Of a DNA stretch of 64,000 nt, positions 1 to 10,650 are shown one piece after another. Origin of the DNA: Diabrotica undecimpunctata (taxonomy: Eukaryota; Arthropoda; Insecta; Coleoptera; Chrysomelidae). Position numbers and translations under genes: made by a program. Location of the stretch: assembly GCF_040954645.1 (NCBI RefSeq), contig NC_092808.1, positions 80,202,889 to 80,266,888 of the forward strand. The letters are read 5' to 3'. The notes under the pieces were generated by a model that ran no database searches, was not told the DNA's origin, and worked only from the letters and a program-made list of their open reading frames with translations. The number at the start of each line of letters is the position of its first letter. Positions within the stretch are counted from its first letter, which is position 1.

Positions 1-3000
1 TTCGTATTGCTATCTTTTCTTTTCTGTTCAGAGATGCTAGGGATAAATAGCTGTAAACATTAGGTTGTATTTCTCTGAGCTTTGTGTTTTTGGCGATCCA
101 AAGTTTCTGCCACTTGTCTTGGATATTCCTTTTGAATTTTGATTTTAAATCTTCTTGGAGCTGTATGTTGTAGACAGGTAAGTTGGATGTAGACGCTTCT
201 TTTGCAGCGCTGTCAGCCATCTCATTTCCTTTGATGCCGATATGAGAAGGCACCCATATTATTGTTATTGAAGTCCCTCGGGAAGTGAGGAGATGGATCG
301 ATTCTAATATTTTTTGTACTAAATGATGTTGATTGTAAATATTTTTTAACGATTGAATTGCGGATAAGAAATCGGTACACAGAGCTACACTTTGATGATT
401 GTCAAAAGGGAACTCGAGAGCTTTTGAAATACTAAAGAGTTCTCCTGAAAATACGCTACATTCGTTTGATATTCGGTATTGTCGCAGCACTGTATCAACT
501 GTAGTGACAGAACAGCCAACTCCATCTGCATTTCGGGATGCATCGGTATTAAGCACCGTATCATAGTGGGATGTATTCACAATATCTTTGAAAGCTTGTC
601 GAAAAAGGATATTATTTGTTTGTTGCTTATTAAATTTACAGAGAGAAGTGTCTATAAAAGGAGGTGTTCTAGACCATGGCGGGGATTCTGTTTTTATAGA
701 TGCAACTGTTTGAGATAATTTTGTGTCTTGGCACAAGGGTTGTAGGATCTGTGGGATTGAAAGTATACATCTGGGCGAGATTACGAGTCCAGGTCTTGGC
801 GAAGTCAGAAGATTAAATACAGGGTTAGTCGGATTCGACGAAATTCTGCTAGCATAAGATAGGAGTAGTTGCTGCCTCCGGAGGTAAAGGGGGAGTTCAT
901 GAGATTCACAATAGAGACTTTCAGCGGGACTGGATCGAAAAGCTCCTAAGCAAATTCGGAGAGCAGTGTTGTGAACAGAGTTTAAAGATTGTAATAAATT
1001 ATTGGATGCAGACAAGTAAACTATACAACCATAGTCTAATTTGGATCGGATTATAGCTCGATATATTTTGAGTAGTACACTTTCATCGGCACCCCATTGA
1101 TGGTGGGACAATGTCTTTAACAAATTCATTCTGCTTAAACAGATGCCTTTTATTTCATCGATATGACGTCGCCAGGTGAGTTTGTTATCGACAGTTAGTC
1201 CTTAAAACTTGTAATGATCAATTGACTCTAAACTTACTCCGTTTAGTGTTATTTTGGGTATTTCTGTGCTGTTGTATCTCCTGGTGAATTTAATTATTTT
1301 GGATTTATTGGAAGAGAACCTGAAGCCAGTTTTCTCGGACCATGTAGTAAGGGACTCGACAGAATTTTGTAATAAAGATGAGGTTGCAGCTGTGGATTTT
1401 CCTTGACAGTATACAATAAGGTCGTCTGCGTATAGGGCAAATTTAACAGGAGATTTTATATGAGAGCAAATATCATTGATGGCTAGCAGAAAGAGGGTAG
1501 AACTCAAAGTAGAACCTTGAGGTACGCCATTTTCAGTGACATATTTGTCGGATAATACTCCGTTAACTGTGATTCTGAAATTTCTGTTATTTAAAAAGTT
1601 GTTTATAAAGCAAAATATGTTGCCCGTAAGATTATTTTCTACCAGTTTTTTAAGGATAACCGACTTACATGTTGTATCGAAAGCACTTTCTATATCAAAA
1701 ATTACTGCAATTACGTCTTGCTTGGAGGCCATAGCATTTGCTATATCTGTTTTTAGAATCACTAAATTATCAGTGGTGCTTCTATTAGGTCTAAAACCTG
1801 ATTGAGCAGGGTTAAGGATATTGTTTTTTTCTAGATACCAGATTAATCGCTTACTGATCATTTTTTCCAATAATTTGCAAAGGGTACATGTTAGGGAGAT
1901 TGGCCTAAACGAGTTTGGAGAGTTGGGAAGAGAGCTGCTTTTTTTGATAGGAAATATAATGGATTCCCTCCATTTGGAAGGAAATTCTTGTCGGGACCAG
2001 ATTAGGTTGAACAACTCAAGCAATTTGTTTATGGTTTCTTCATGGAGATATTTGAGGAAAATTGAGGGATGTCATCAGGGCCAGCAGCTGAGTTTTTTGT
2101 AGTGGATAGGGCTAGAGTCAATTCTTGTTTAGAAAAGGGTAGGTTTATTGGGTTGGAAATATCGTTAGTTTTACCACTTGCGATGTTAAAAGAATGTAAA
2201 GGAGACTTATTTTGGTTTAGCGTTTTGGATTGAAGTGATGCGCAAAGATCTTGGCAATACTTTGACTTTGAGTCACTATTTTGTTGTCATGAATTAAGGC
2301 GGGGATTTTGTAGGCGGTGCTTTGACCTTTTATATGTTTAATTTTGTTCCAAACTTGGCTTGGAGGTGTGTCGGAAGAGATAGAATTGATATAAAGGTTC
2401 CATGAAGTCTTTTTGCTTTCCTTTATGATACGTTTTGATTTAGCTTTAGCTAATTTCAACTTGATAAGATTTTCATTAGTTCTTGTTCGTCTATATTTAT
2501 TCAGAGCTTTCTTGCATACACTAACTGCTACAGCACAGGAGTCATTCCACCAAGGAACTGATTTTCGTGTAGGTTTAACAGAATATTTTCCTATATATTT
2601 TTGAGCGGAGTTTATTATGCAATTAGTAAACTGATCAACTAAGTGGTCTATGTTATATTCATATTTAATTAAATTGACTTGATCTCGGACGTTTTGACTG
2701 AAATTCATCCAGTCCGCTTGTGCAATACGCCATTTACTTATTGGGTTGTACGATTTGGGTTTATTGTCTGAGATTAATATAGGGAAATGATCACTATCGA
2801 ACAGACTATCTAGTGGACACCATGTTAGAGATGGACCTAGTTTTGGATCACAAAGGCTGAGATCGATATTTGAGAAAGTTCCTGAAGATATATTGAAGTG
2901 GGTGCTACAACCAGTATTGAGTAGAAATATATCTTCATTGCTAATTATGTTTTCTATAATTTTTCCTCTGCCAAATGTACTGTTAGATCCCCACATTGTG

Positions 3001-3411
3001 CTGTGAGCATTAAAATCTCCTACGAGGATGGATGGGGATGGGAGTTCTGCTATTAACTTAGAAATTTCTATATGATTTATCCCCATATTAGGTGGTAAAT
3101 ATATATTGCAAATAGTGATTTTATGAGGAATCCAGAATGAAACAGCTACTACCTACTAAATTAGAAGTGATGTTAAATTTTTCGGAATATATATCTGATG
3201 ATACAAAAATAGAAGTACCGCCACTTGCGCGTAGGGGTGTGGATCTAATCTGATGATAGCCTATGTAATTTTTTAGGTACGGATTTTGGGTTTCCTTTAA
3301 ATTTGTTTCTTGTAGACAAAGAATATCTGGAGCGGTCTCTTGGATAAGTTGTTGGATGCGTTCTAGACGGGCATAAAACCCATCACAATTCCATTGTATT
3401 AAAGAGAAAGA
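1..3411 (-). pseudogene. ORF2 (endonuclease, reverse transcriptase, RNase H) with frame breaks
   Basis: Three enzyme domains can be read in pieces. The endonuclease has VGDFNAH and the SDHFPI box (within 2217-3086, and further N-terminal sequence up to about 3405). The RT has a GFRPNRSTTDN block, motif A VIFDIESAFD, motif B GVPQGSTLSS and motif C YADD (1421-1432). The RNase H has LCTDFLSAIQS near 365-396 and WVPSHIGIKGNEMAD near 215-260. Breaks: four extra bases near 3150, a frameshift near 2220, another near 2055, and an in-frame stop at 1202-1204. The protein would nick the target and copy the element RNA; this copy cannot. RNase H after the RT favours the I group. Confidence 0.85.
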
Positions 3412-4764
3412 TTATTTTAAAGAGTTTTGGGAGGCAAGGGAAGTATCAGAGTAAGATTCATCGTCACTGGGATCTGTTTGTGAAAGACATGGTAATGTTA
3501 TTATATCATTATTTTCTGCAGATTTAACATTGTATTGATGTCTGATTTTTTTCATTAATCGTGTAAATCTGTTTTTTATTGTTCTTTGAGAAAGATGCGG
3601 GTAGATCGAAATCAAATTGGTAAGGAGTGTATTGATGTCGTTTGTAAACTTTAGGGCCTCATGATAGGGGTCACTGCTGCCTTTAGTATTTTCTAAAAAC
3701 GCAAAAAGATCGTTTAAGGAGAGTATATTGTTTTGTGGATTTTTGTTGTAATATTCGGTAATGTCAAGTTTAGTAATATCAGAGATACTGGTATCATCCG
3801 TTTTTCGCTTTTTCTTTTTGGATTTTCTTTTAGTTAATTCATTAGGGATATAAGGCGGTTGCATTTCAGAGGTTTCAGCTAACGGAGTTGTAGGAAGACT
3901 AGATTCGTCATTAAGTGATTCCGAAGGAGGTCTTTTTTGGCCTATTACTGGAATGTCTTGAGATGATTGGAGGCTTTCATTTATATTCGTGCTAGGTTCA
4001 TTGTAAGAAATGGGAGCTCGGGTTTCTGACTGTATAGGAATAATGACCGATGGGGGATTAGTGCAGTTATTTGCAACATGTCCTGTTTGCTTGCAGATAA
4101 AACATTCCATTCTATCTGTAGAAAGAAAAATTCTATGTTCATGACCATCATATGGGATAGTTATTGATGTTTGTAGTTCGTAGTTATCAGAAGGGGGAAA
4201 TATATAAACTTGGCGCCTGAAGCTTAAAACATGACTGTATTCATCTCCAGGGATACCTGCTTTGAGAAACGATATGGGGGATGCTAGTTGTAAGCCAAGA
4301 CTTTTTATAGCATTTTCAGCTAGATCATGAGGAATAAAAGGTGATATATTTGAAATAACAATTCTTTTAGTTGGAGATATAAGTCTCCGAATATTTAGTG
4401 AAAATGTATTAATTTTAATGAATGGATGAGACTTTATCAATTTTTCGACAAGTTCAGAATTAGATAAGTAAATACATACCCTATTATTCGATATCCTGGA
4501 TGCGAAGCAAATGTTCTTGGCCCCAATGATAGTTCCGATTGCATGTACATAATCGTATAGCTTTAAACTATTCTCGGCATGAAGAACCACGGCCTGATCC
4601 TTTTTTGGGAACGTTGGTCTAGGTGCTGATTTTACTGCAGCCGTGTAAGATATGTTACTGTTGGTGGTTGGGTTTGTGTTGGTTACAATTTGGTTTGTTG
4701 ACATTGTTGGATTTGAAGCATCCTCGTAGTCAAAGACAGCTTCTTGCAATTTGTTTGTATTCAT
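3412..4764 (-). CDS. ORF1 (gag-like nucleic-acid-binding protein) of the I-group LINE
   Basis: Open frame of 450 residues. The N-terminal 50 residues are Ser/Thr/Asn rich, residues about 60-210 form a folded region, and a single zinc knuckle of the form C-x2-C-x4-H-x4-C lies at residues 221-234. A Lys/Arg-rich block at about 311-321 (TKRKSKKKKRK) could bind RNA or act as a nuclear signal. LINE ORF1 proteins of this group package the element RNA into a ribonucleoprotein. The stop at 3412-3414 is directly followed by the ORF2 coding region. ORF1 has kept its full frame although ORF2 has decayed, so it may be fairly young. Expression cannot be judged from sequence. Confidence 0.85.
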   Translation of the reverse strand: MNTNKLQEAVFDYEDASNPTMSTNQIVTNTNPTTNSNISYTAAVKSAPRPTFPKKDQAVVLHAENSLKLYDYVHAIGTIIGAKNICFASRISNNRVCIYLSNSELVEKLIKSHPFIKINTFSLNIRRLISPTKRIVISNISPFIPHDLAENAIKSLGLQLASPISFLKAGIPGDEYSHVLSFRRQVYIFPPSDNYELQTSITIPYDGHEHRIFLSTDRMECFICKQTGHVANNCTNPPSVIIPIQSETRAPISYNEPSTNINESLQSSQDIPVIGQKRPPSESLNDESSLPTTPLAETSEMQPPYIPNELTKRKSKKKKRKTDDTSISDITKLDITEYYNKNPQNNILSLNDLFAFLENTKGSSDPYHEALKFTNDINTLLTNLISIYPHLSQRTIKNRFTRLMKKIRHQYNVKSAENNDIITLPCLSQTDPSDDESYSDTSLASQNSLK

Positions 4765-5084
4765 TGTTGAGTGTCAGAAGGCGGCAACTTATCATACACC
4801 ATAGTGATGGAAGTTGCCTAGATATAAAGCAACTAGTGTAATGTCCAAAATGTTGTTATTTTCTTGTAAGGTTATAATGCACTTAACGAAATATTGTTTA
4901 TACAAGTTTAGCGATTATATGCACCCGCGAAAGTACACGTATATAGTTACACTGCACTTTGTTATTGTCTGGAACAAGTATAAATCGCAAAACAAGTTTA
5001 AAAACTATTATAAACACTGTAAATTACGAGAACAGCAAAAACGATGTTTACTCGTTCAGGCACCGAAGTGGAATCCAATGTTAA
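4765..5084 (-). other. probable 5' UTR and flank of the I-group LINE
   Basis: The stretch lies directly upstream of the ORF1 start and has no convincing coding sequence; a plus-strand frame of 109 codons through it has no family features. LINE 5' UTRs of this group are typically a few hundred bases and carry an internal promoter, so part of it may be the element's 5' UTR. No promoter motif could be assigned. Confidence 0.35.
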
Positions 5085-5271
5085 CTATCAGATTTAAAAT
5101 TAAAAATTCAAATAAGCCAAAAATCCACCATGATATTAGTTAAGTGAGAGAATAGACAATACAATAATAATGTTAAGTGAAAACTGTAACATTAATTGGC
5201 GAAATATTTTTTCCCCATGACTAAATAAAACTGGCTAAAATAAAAGTGGAGAATATATATATATACATATG

Positions 5272-5350
<79 letters not shown>

Positions 5351-5700
5351 CCATATTTGAGGGTGATGATGATCTACAAAATGATCTAAGTTAGAAGGGG
5401 CTTTCTTGTGACTGATATGTAAAACTAAGAGACTGTTATTTAATAAGTTGATATAAAAACTTATTTTTTATTTGAAATTTACAAACCCCACATGAATTAT
5501 TTAACGACTGATCATATTGTGCAGTTCTCATCACACTGGTAATAACCAGTGCCACTTATGTATCAATATATTGTATTGTATCAATTCTCTCACTTAATAT
5601 TAATCTTACAGTTTTTACTTAATTAATATTACATATTTGGTCTATTCTCTAACTTAAACAATGTTATAGTTGTTGGCTTATTTTAATTTTCAATTTTAAT
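5085..5700. repeat. inverted repeat around a TA tract
   Basis: The segment at about 5085-5205 is matched in reverse complement by about 5605-5700, both containing the words tctattctct and cagtttt-cactta in opposite sense. The arms are imperfect and enclose a (TA)n tract and some unique sequence. The arrangement resembles the inverted ends of PLE fragments elsewhere in the window. Confidence 0.6.
5252..5349. repeat. (TA)n microsatellite
   Basis: About 98 bases of almost pure TA with a few interruptions at the left end. It is the spacer of the inverted repeat at 5085-5700. Confidence 0.97.
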
Positions 5701-5930
5701 TCCTGTTTTTTATTTAGTTGTTCATTGTTTGTTTCACACTGTTTTTAGATTGCAGTTTTGTTAAAACTAAGACTTATGTACTGGTGACTGATGATGGGGC
5801 ATATATTGGAAGACTTGGAAACGGTAGCTAAAATTTAGCACCAATAAAAAAACTACTATAAGGTTGTGAGTATATTGATGTACATTGGCAAACTTTTCAT
5901 CATTTAAAACATTTTATTATTAAAATTACT
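5701..5930 (+). mobile_element. Penelope-like element terminal fragment
   Basis: Contains a CTGATGA box at 5788 and a GAAAC box at 5818, the two core boxes of hammerhead motifs found in the terminal repeats of PLEs, followed by a stretch with tagcaccaataaaa that I associate with PLE ends. No coding sequence remains, so the boundary is approximate. Confidence 0.5.
5788..5824 (+). ncRNA. hammerhead-like motif, PLE end
   Basis: CTGATGA at 5788-5794 and GAAA at 5818-5821, followed by CGG. The intervening sequence forms at best a weak stem II, so this copy is probably not active as a ribozyme. Confidence 0.4.
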
Positions 5931-6072
5931 ACACTTACTACGATTAGTGAAAATGAAAATTTTGGAACAAAAATTTCATTTTATAAAATGATTCAATTTA
6001 CTAAACTTTTAATTCCCGATTGGGGAAAAAATCAATTCACAGCTTGCCCGGTTTTATTGAGCCTTACTCTGT

Positions 6073-6075
<3 letters not shown>

Positions 6076-6167
<92 letters not shown>

Positions 6168-6175
6168 ATATATGT
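6076..6175. repeat. (TA)n microsatellite
   Basis: About 100 bases of TA. Open frames across it only encode alternating Tyr-Ile and are not genes. Confidence 0.97.
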
Positions 6176-6655
6176 ACTATATTTTGTGTGCATCAGTTGT
6201 CTAAGAGCCATATTGGCTTCTGCCTGGCCACTTCTGATCCATGTTTTCTATTGCAGTCTTTATTTTGTTCTTCGTATGTTCAAACGTAACATGTTTTTTG
6301 AAACTTTATTATTATTTTCTTCAGTGTGTCCCAAACACCAAAACTATTGTTGGCTTATTTGTTTCCTAATCTTTTGTAATTTAGTCTTACTTTTATTTAT
6401 TTTAAGCTAACTTTGTATGTGGATAGTTTGTCTGCATGTTGTTCCCTACTGTTTTATTAATTGTAATCTTCTGTGATTGTGTTTGCTAATTTTTTCGGAA
6501 TGTATCTATGTTTAAGCAATATCCATATATTTTTGGTTTACTGAGTCAAAAACCGTTTCAGAATATGTGTATGCTAAGTATAACTAAGAAAAACGGTTGT
6601 TGTTCTATTTATTGCTCTATTTTTATTCTTAACGTCTTTATTTAAGCCACTTTAT
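6176..6655. other. unassigned AT-rich sequence
   Basis: T-rich on the plus strand with many stops in all frames. I could not place it in an element family; it may be LINE 3' UTR or old unique DNA. Confidence 0.4.
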
Positions 6656-6900
6656 ATCCATCCATCCTATAGCCCTACAGCTCAATTCGCGCTCTGGCCT
6701 GCCTTATTAAACCTCTCCATCCATTACGGTATGTAGCCATTATTCTCCAGGATCGACTCCCAAGGAGATTTCTGACATCCTCATTCATATCATTCGTCCA
6801 TTGCTTTTTCTACCTTTTAATAGGTCTCTTCCTCTGCATTGTTGCATTCAATAGTTTTGTTCTATTTTCTTCGATCCTAAATACATGGCTTTCATAGTCG
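6656..6900 (-). pseudogene. LINE ORF2 C-terminal remnant
   Basis: Minus-strand translation gives RPIKR-KKQWTNDMNED, then NLLGSRSWRIMATYRNGW and RGLIRQARARIEL, the typical C-terminal tail of RTE-like LINE proteins (a Gly-Arg-Pro-Lys-Trp patch, then a Trp-Arg and Arg-Asn-Gly-Trp patch). An in-frame stop interrupts the first patch. It is followed on the plus side by a TA tract. Confidence 0.65.
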
Positions 6901-6930
6901 CAGACTCTGTAGGAGGTCATACTGAGATAA

Positions 6931-6932
6931 AG

Positions 6933-7028
<96 letters not shown>

Positions 7029-7033
7029 TATAT
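6931..7033. repeat. (TA)n microsatellite
   Basis: About 100 bases of TA between a LINE tail and a PLE fragment. Confidence 0.97.
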
Positions 7034-7470
7034 AAAAATCCGTAAACTAATTTTTGAAACCAAATTCAGATTTCTGCTTTAATCTGTACCTTCTGAAAAT
7101 TGCTAGGCAAAACAGACGTTAATAAAGATATTAATAGAGACATGGTAAATCTAAAAATTGCATTATATCTCCTTAACTAAGCAAAAATCCTTAGCCAATT
7201 TGGTTTCTATTAGTACTCGTACAGAGTATATAGGAATACAAAGAAAAGACAGTCAAGATTTGATTTCACGTACAGTGCGTCTGAGTATCCGCTTATACGT
7301 ATTTCACCCTAATAGGGATCATCAGAGACGGATATTCACAGTCGCTCTGAAAATGAAAATAAATCTTTTCTGTCTTAGGAAGCAACTCTAACATGGCTTT
7401 GTATAGACGCAAATAGCGACATCTAATATTAAAATCCGTAAACTAATTTTCAAAACCAAATTCAGATTTC
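7034..7470 (-). mobile_element. PLE terminal fragment bounded by 40-bp direct repeats
   Basis: A 437-bp unit begins and ends with the same 40-bp sequence (7034-7074 and 7431-7470, a few mismatches). The unit is partly repeated in opposite orientation at 9860-10085. It carries a minus-strand hammerhead-like motif at 7302-7325, the mark of PLE terminal repeats. The right boundary lies exactly where RTE coding sequence starts, so it interrupted that LINE. Confidence 0.6.
7302..7325 (-). ncRNA. hammerhead-like motif, PLE end
   Basis: On the minus strand CTGATGA (7319-7325) is followed by a CCCT-ATT-AGGG hairpin and GAAA (7302-7305). This matches the conserved core and stem II of hammerhead ribozymes. 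Stems I and III could not be drawn with confidence. Confidence 0.6.
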
Positions 7471-8310
7471 ATTTATACTACTTCTATTTTTTTTCTATAT
7501 TTTTGCGTGATCTTCCAAACTTCTGTCCCAGAAGTCATAATAGGCTCTACGAAGGTTTGATAGATTGTCAATTTCGTTTCTTGTCTAATATCTTTAGACC
7601 ATAGTAAAGAGTTTAGAATGTTAACGCATTTTTCCCTGCTGTGTTCTGTTTTCGATGTCTCTTTTGGTGGTGCCTTCTTAAAATATTATAGATCTGAGAT
7701 ATTTATATTTATTACATGTTTTTGTGTTTCTAATTTCTAACTCTGAATCTTCTTTATCATCTCCTATTTTAAGATACTCTGTCTTTGACATATTCATATT
7801 GAGGCCCCATTTTTCATATTCTTTCTAGTTTTCTAAACATGTAGTCCATGTCTTCCTCATCATTCGCTACGACTACCTGATCATTTGCGAAAAAATTATT
7901 TTTTAGACATTTACCATTGCTTATGTCTATTCCCTTTCCGGATAATTGTTTCCTCCACTGCTCTAGCGATAATTGAATATATATTTAAAATAAGGTCGGA
8001 GATAGACAACATCCTTGTTCAAGCCCCTTTGTTATTGGAAATTCAGATATAAAGTTTCCTTCTTTAACGGCACATCGTATGCCTTCCCGAAGTCTACAAT
8101 CTACAAACAATAGGTGGGCAGATAGATTCCTTGCCTTCCGTTTTTCTATTACCTGCTGCAGAACGAATATACCATCAGTGCACGATCTGTCTGCACGAAA
8201 TCCAATTTGTTCTTCTATGTCTTGGTATTCTAATTCTATTATTTATTTTATTATTCGACCGTACAACCTCCTCACTGAGCTGATAACAGTTATTCCCCTA
8301 TAATTAGAGA
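7471..8310 (-). pseudogene. RTE-type LINE reverse transcriptase remnant, left palindrome arm
   Basis: The minus strand encodes an RTE-like RT in several frames, including the motif B region GLEQGCCLSPTLF near 7985-8030 and the YLG-type thumb region further 3'. The same sequence occurs in plus orientation at 16690-17560. This copy keeps a 69-bp block with motif B that the other arm has lost. It is cut at 7470 by the PLE fragment. Confidence 0.8.
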
Positions 8311-8439
8311 AAGGAAAATAATGAAAAAAATATATATGTTCTGGATATAATATATTTACAGTATACTTACCAGTTATTATTACAGTTTACTTATTTACAG
8401 TAAAGCAGGTCTTAAGCAAAGCTTGGGAACACGAATAAT

Positions 8440-8815
8440 ATCTATAATATTTTTGTCGACTTTAAACAGTCATATGACTCAATAAATAGGGCATACTTAT
8501 ACAAAATATTAAGTGAATATTAAGTGAATTTAAAATACCTTCAAATTAGCTATTCTCATCCGAATGACGATGTCGACCAAACTGACTCAAGTACTGATAG
8601 AACATGAGAAGACAGACCCATTTCAAATAATACAAAAATTAAAAGAGGGTTATGAGCTGGCACCAACATTGTTTAATTCAGCACTGTAATACGTAGCAAG
8701 AAAAACATCAGAAGGTGAAAACCACACTTATCAATAAACTATTCCAACTGGCAACGTATGCAAATGATATAATTATCATAAACAGAACCAAGGGAACAGT
8801 TAAAAATATCATCAT
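8440..8815 (+). pseudogene. LINE reverse transcriptase remnant
   Basis: Plus-strand translation gives IFVDFKQSYDSINRAYLYKI (RT motif A), then LKEGYELAPTLFNSAL (motif B) and YANDIIIINRTK (motif C with Asp changed to Asn), separated by frameshifts. The RT palm order is clear. A mirrored copy lies on the minus strand at 11696-12250. Confidence 0.75.
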
Positions 8816-9080
8816 TATCAGTTGGTGCTACAGACATTCGTGGGCCATGGCTCGACTCAAAATATTCTTCCATTTTTCCCTGTCAAATGTCTGTCTTTTC
8901 TATCCCCTTACTAAAATCTCCCCTAACTCGTCCTGTATATGCTCCAAATGCCTGTGTTACACCGTTTTTTTTTTCTTTCGATTGGCCTATTTAGCATGGT
9001 TATATTAGAAAGATCACTTCCACCCATACGTTTAACGTGACTCACTTATCTTAGGCAGTTTATTTTGATATTTTTGACGA
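8816..9080 (-). pseudogene. LINE ORF2 C-terminal remnant
   Basis: The minus strand contains KRQTFDREKWKNILSRAMAHE and, further upstream, Arg/Lys-rich patches like those at LINE C-termini, ending at a short ATC repeat typical of a LINE 3' tail. A mirrored plus-strand copy is at 11440-11695. Confidence 0.55.
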
Positions 9081-9149
9081 TATCTGCATCACAAAAAGTT
9101 TATAAAGTCCGAAATTTTAACTTTTTTACAGACTATGTTCGATAACTAA

Positions 9150-9800
9150 GTGATATGGTTCTCAATACTCATAGTAAATCCTAGAGTACATGAGTCGAGT
9201 AGCCGTTCAAGTTACTTGTACAAGTAACTTTAATCCAGTATTTACGTTTAAAGGGCATTCAAGTAACGAATTTTCACTATTTAAGTTAATTAACTAAACT
9301 TGAACAGCAGTTCAGAGCAAAGAGAAGAATAAAGCAAAAAAGATCATCTGTTCCAGCATCAATTTTTTTATATGTTTTGCCATTTTAGCACGTTTCTGAG
9401 AATATGCGTGAGCAGATTTTTCATTTTGTTCTTTACATCTTGAGAAATATAATCATCTATTTTTATTTCTGGCTTTATTTTATTAACAGCAGACTCTTAT
9501 TTATGTATTTCTATACTGACTACTAGATAAATCACAAAAACATGTTTTTTCTTCGTACAACTCCACAAAGTTTAATGTTCTCTTCTTATTACACTTAACA
9601 TTTTCTTTTATTTAAATACTGTCAGAATACTTAAAAAGTGTGAGATACGTCGTCTAAGCATGGTCCCAATACCACTGCGTTACGTGATGGAAGATGCCTT
9701 CTTGAACAAATAAGTTAAATGACTTTCTAGTTATTTGACTTGCTTGGCTACTTGTTCAAGTTCTTGATCAAGCGCTTGAATATTTATCCACACGTTGATT
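9150..9800. repeat. unclassified repeat with subterminal CAAGT/ACTTG motifs, left copy
   Basis: About 650 bp with repeated short words such as acttgtacaagtaac and cttgttcaagttcttgatcaag near both ends, resembling the subterminal repeats of DNA transposons. The interior has no intact frame. The mirror copy is 10690-11350. Family unknown; a non-autonomous hAT-like element is one option. Confidence 0.45.
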
Positions 9801-9859
9801 AACTATTAACATCTTTATCGACTTCTGTTTTGCCTTGCAATTCTTAGAGGGCGCCGATT

Positions 9860-10085
9860 AAAGCAAAAACCTGAATTTGGTTTCAAAAATTAGTTTACTG
9901 ATTTTAATATCAGATGTCGCTATTTGCGTCTATACGAAGCCATGTTAGAGTTGCTTTCTAAGACAGAGAGGATTTATTTTCACTTTCAGAGCGACTGTGA
10001 ATACCTATCTCTGATGATCCCTAGATCCACACTGTACGTGAAATCAAATCTCGACTGTCTTTTCCTCCTCATATATTATATACTT
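9860..10085 (+). mobile_element. PLE terminal fragment, opposite orientation to 7034-7470
   Basis: Matches the reverse complement of 7040-7470, including the 40-bp end sequence (9869-9906) and CTGATGA at 10011-10017. The hammerhead stem II and the following region were removed by an internal deletion, so the motif is broken here. Confidence 0.6.
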
Positions 10086-10099
10086 CATATTTTTTCTGA

Positions 10100-10440
10100 T
10101 TCACCACCTGTTGCTCTTAGGTAAAGGGGGTTGTTTTCGTCCCAGTACCATTCTTTTGAAGGTGTATATGCGGTTTACAGATTTTTGAGTTAACACTCTA
10201 GTTTCATATCTATAACTCACTATCGGTCGGATAATGGTCTTGTAGATTCGTAACTTAGTTCTTTGATGTACGTCTTGTGATTTAAATGTCGGCTCATAGC
10301 AAAGTATCCTCTATTGGCTAGAATGACTCTTCTGCTAAGCTGTGCATCGTGAATTTTGTCCTTTGTAATATTGACTCCTAAATGGGCAAAGCTATCTACT
10401 TTTCTAAGTTTTCGACTGTCAGATAATGTCATGATACTCT
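10100..10440 (-). pseudogene. LINE RT thumb remnant
   Basis: The minus strand encodes a 70-residue open piece with KVDSFAHLGVNITKDK, then LSRRVILANRGYFA, the Tyr/His-Leu-Gly box and the following helix of RTE-like RTs. Sequence downstream on the minus strand is out of frame. Confidence 0.65.
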
Positions 10441-10549
10441 CACAGGTTGACTTTAGTAGTAGGATTTTAGTCTTTTTAACCTACTTTTTTAGGTTTTGAT
10501 TTAAGTTTTAAATACGTATTCTCGAAAACCTACTTAAATAACTTAGAGC

Positions 10550-10650
10550 AATATGTCAAGAGCAAGAAAGTGCAAACTTTATAAAACATTAGTACGACCA
10601 GTGCACACTTACGGATCGGAAACACTGGCAATGAGATCCGAGATGAACAG
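10550..10650 (+). pseudogene. short LINE RT scrap
   Basis: Plus-strand frame with TLVRPVHTYGSETLAM, the Arg-Pro-x-x-Thr-Tyr-Gly-Ser-Glu box found after the RT thumb in RTE-like elements. It lies between the two palindrome arms. Confidence 0.5.

Larger units (their letters stand above)
1..4842 (-). mobile_element. I/Jockey-group non-LTR retrotransposon, 3' end outside window
   Basis: Reading on the minus strand there is a gag-like ORF1 with one CCHC knuckle, followed by an ORF2 with apurinic endonuclease, reverse transcriptase and RNase H, in the order expected for I-group LINEs. The 3' end lies beyond base 1. A second, shorter copy of the same 3' coding region sits at 38000-38240, which shows what follows the cut. 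The 5' boundary is not sharp; I place it upstream of the ORF1 start near 4842. ORF1 is open while ORF2 is broken, so this copy is not autonomous. Confidence 0.9.
7471..9800. repeat. left arm of giant imperfect palindrome
   Basis: The whole segment is present in reverse complement at 10690-17560 once the Gypsy element, a LINE insert and an extra segment near 16505-16660 are removed from the right side. Landmarks shared by both arms include the words gcaggtctt, gggaacacga and the Phe-Val-Asp-Phe RT box. The arms differ by many small changes, so the duplication is old. Confidence 0.85.

Noticed and set aside
4814..5143. 109-codon plus frame upstream of the LINE
   Set aside because: It lies antisense in the probable 5' UTR of the minus-strand LINE and has no domain.
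5988..6410. 140-codon and similar open frames rich in Tyr-Ile across TA tracts (also 6885-7082, 17722-18175, 33037-33513, 59893-60229)
   Set aside because: They are translations of (TA)n, open in all frames because TA repeats lack usable stops in these registers; no flanking motif supports a gene.
7034..7470. 40-bp direct repeats read as a target-site duplication of the PLE insert
   Set aside because: A third copy of the 40 bp is at 9869-9906 inside the mirrored fragment, so it belongs to the element.
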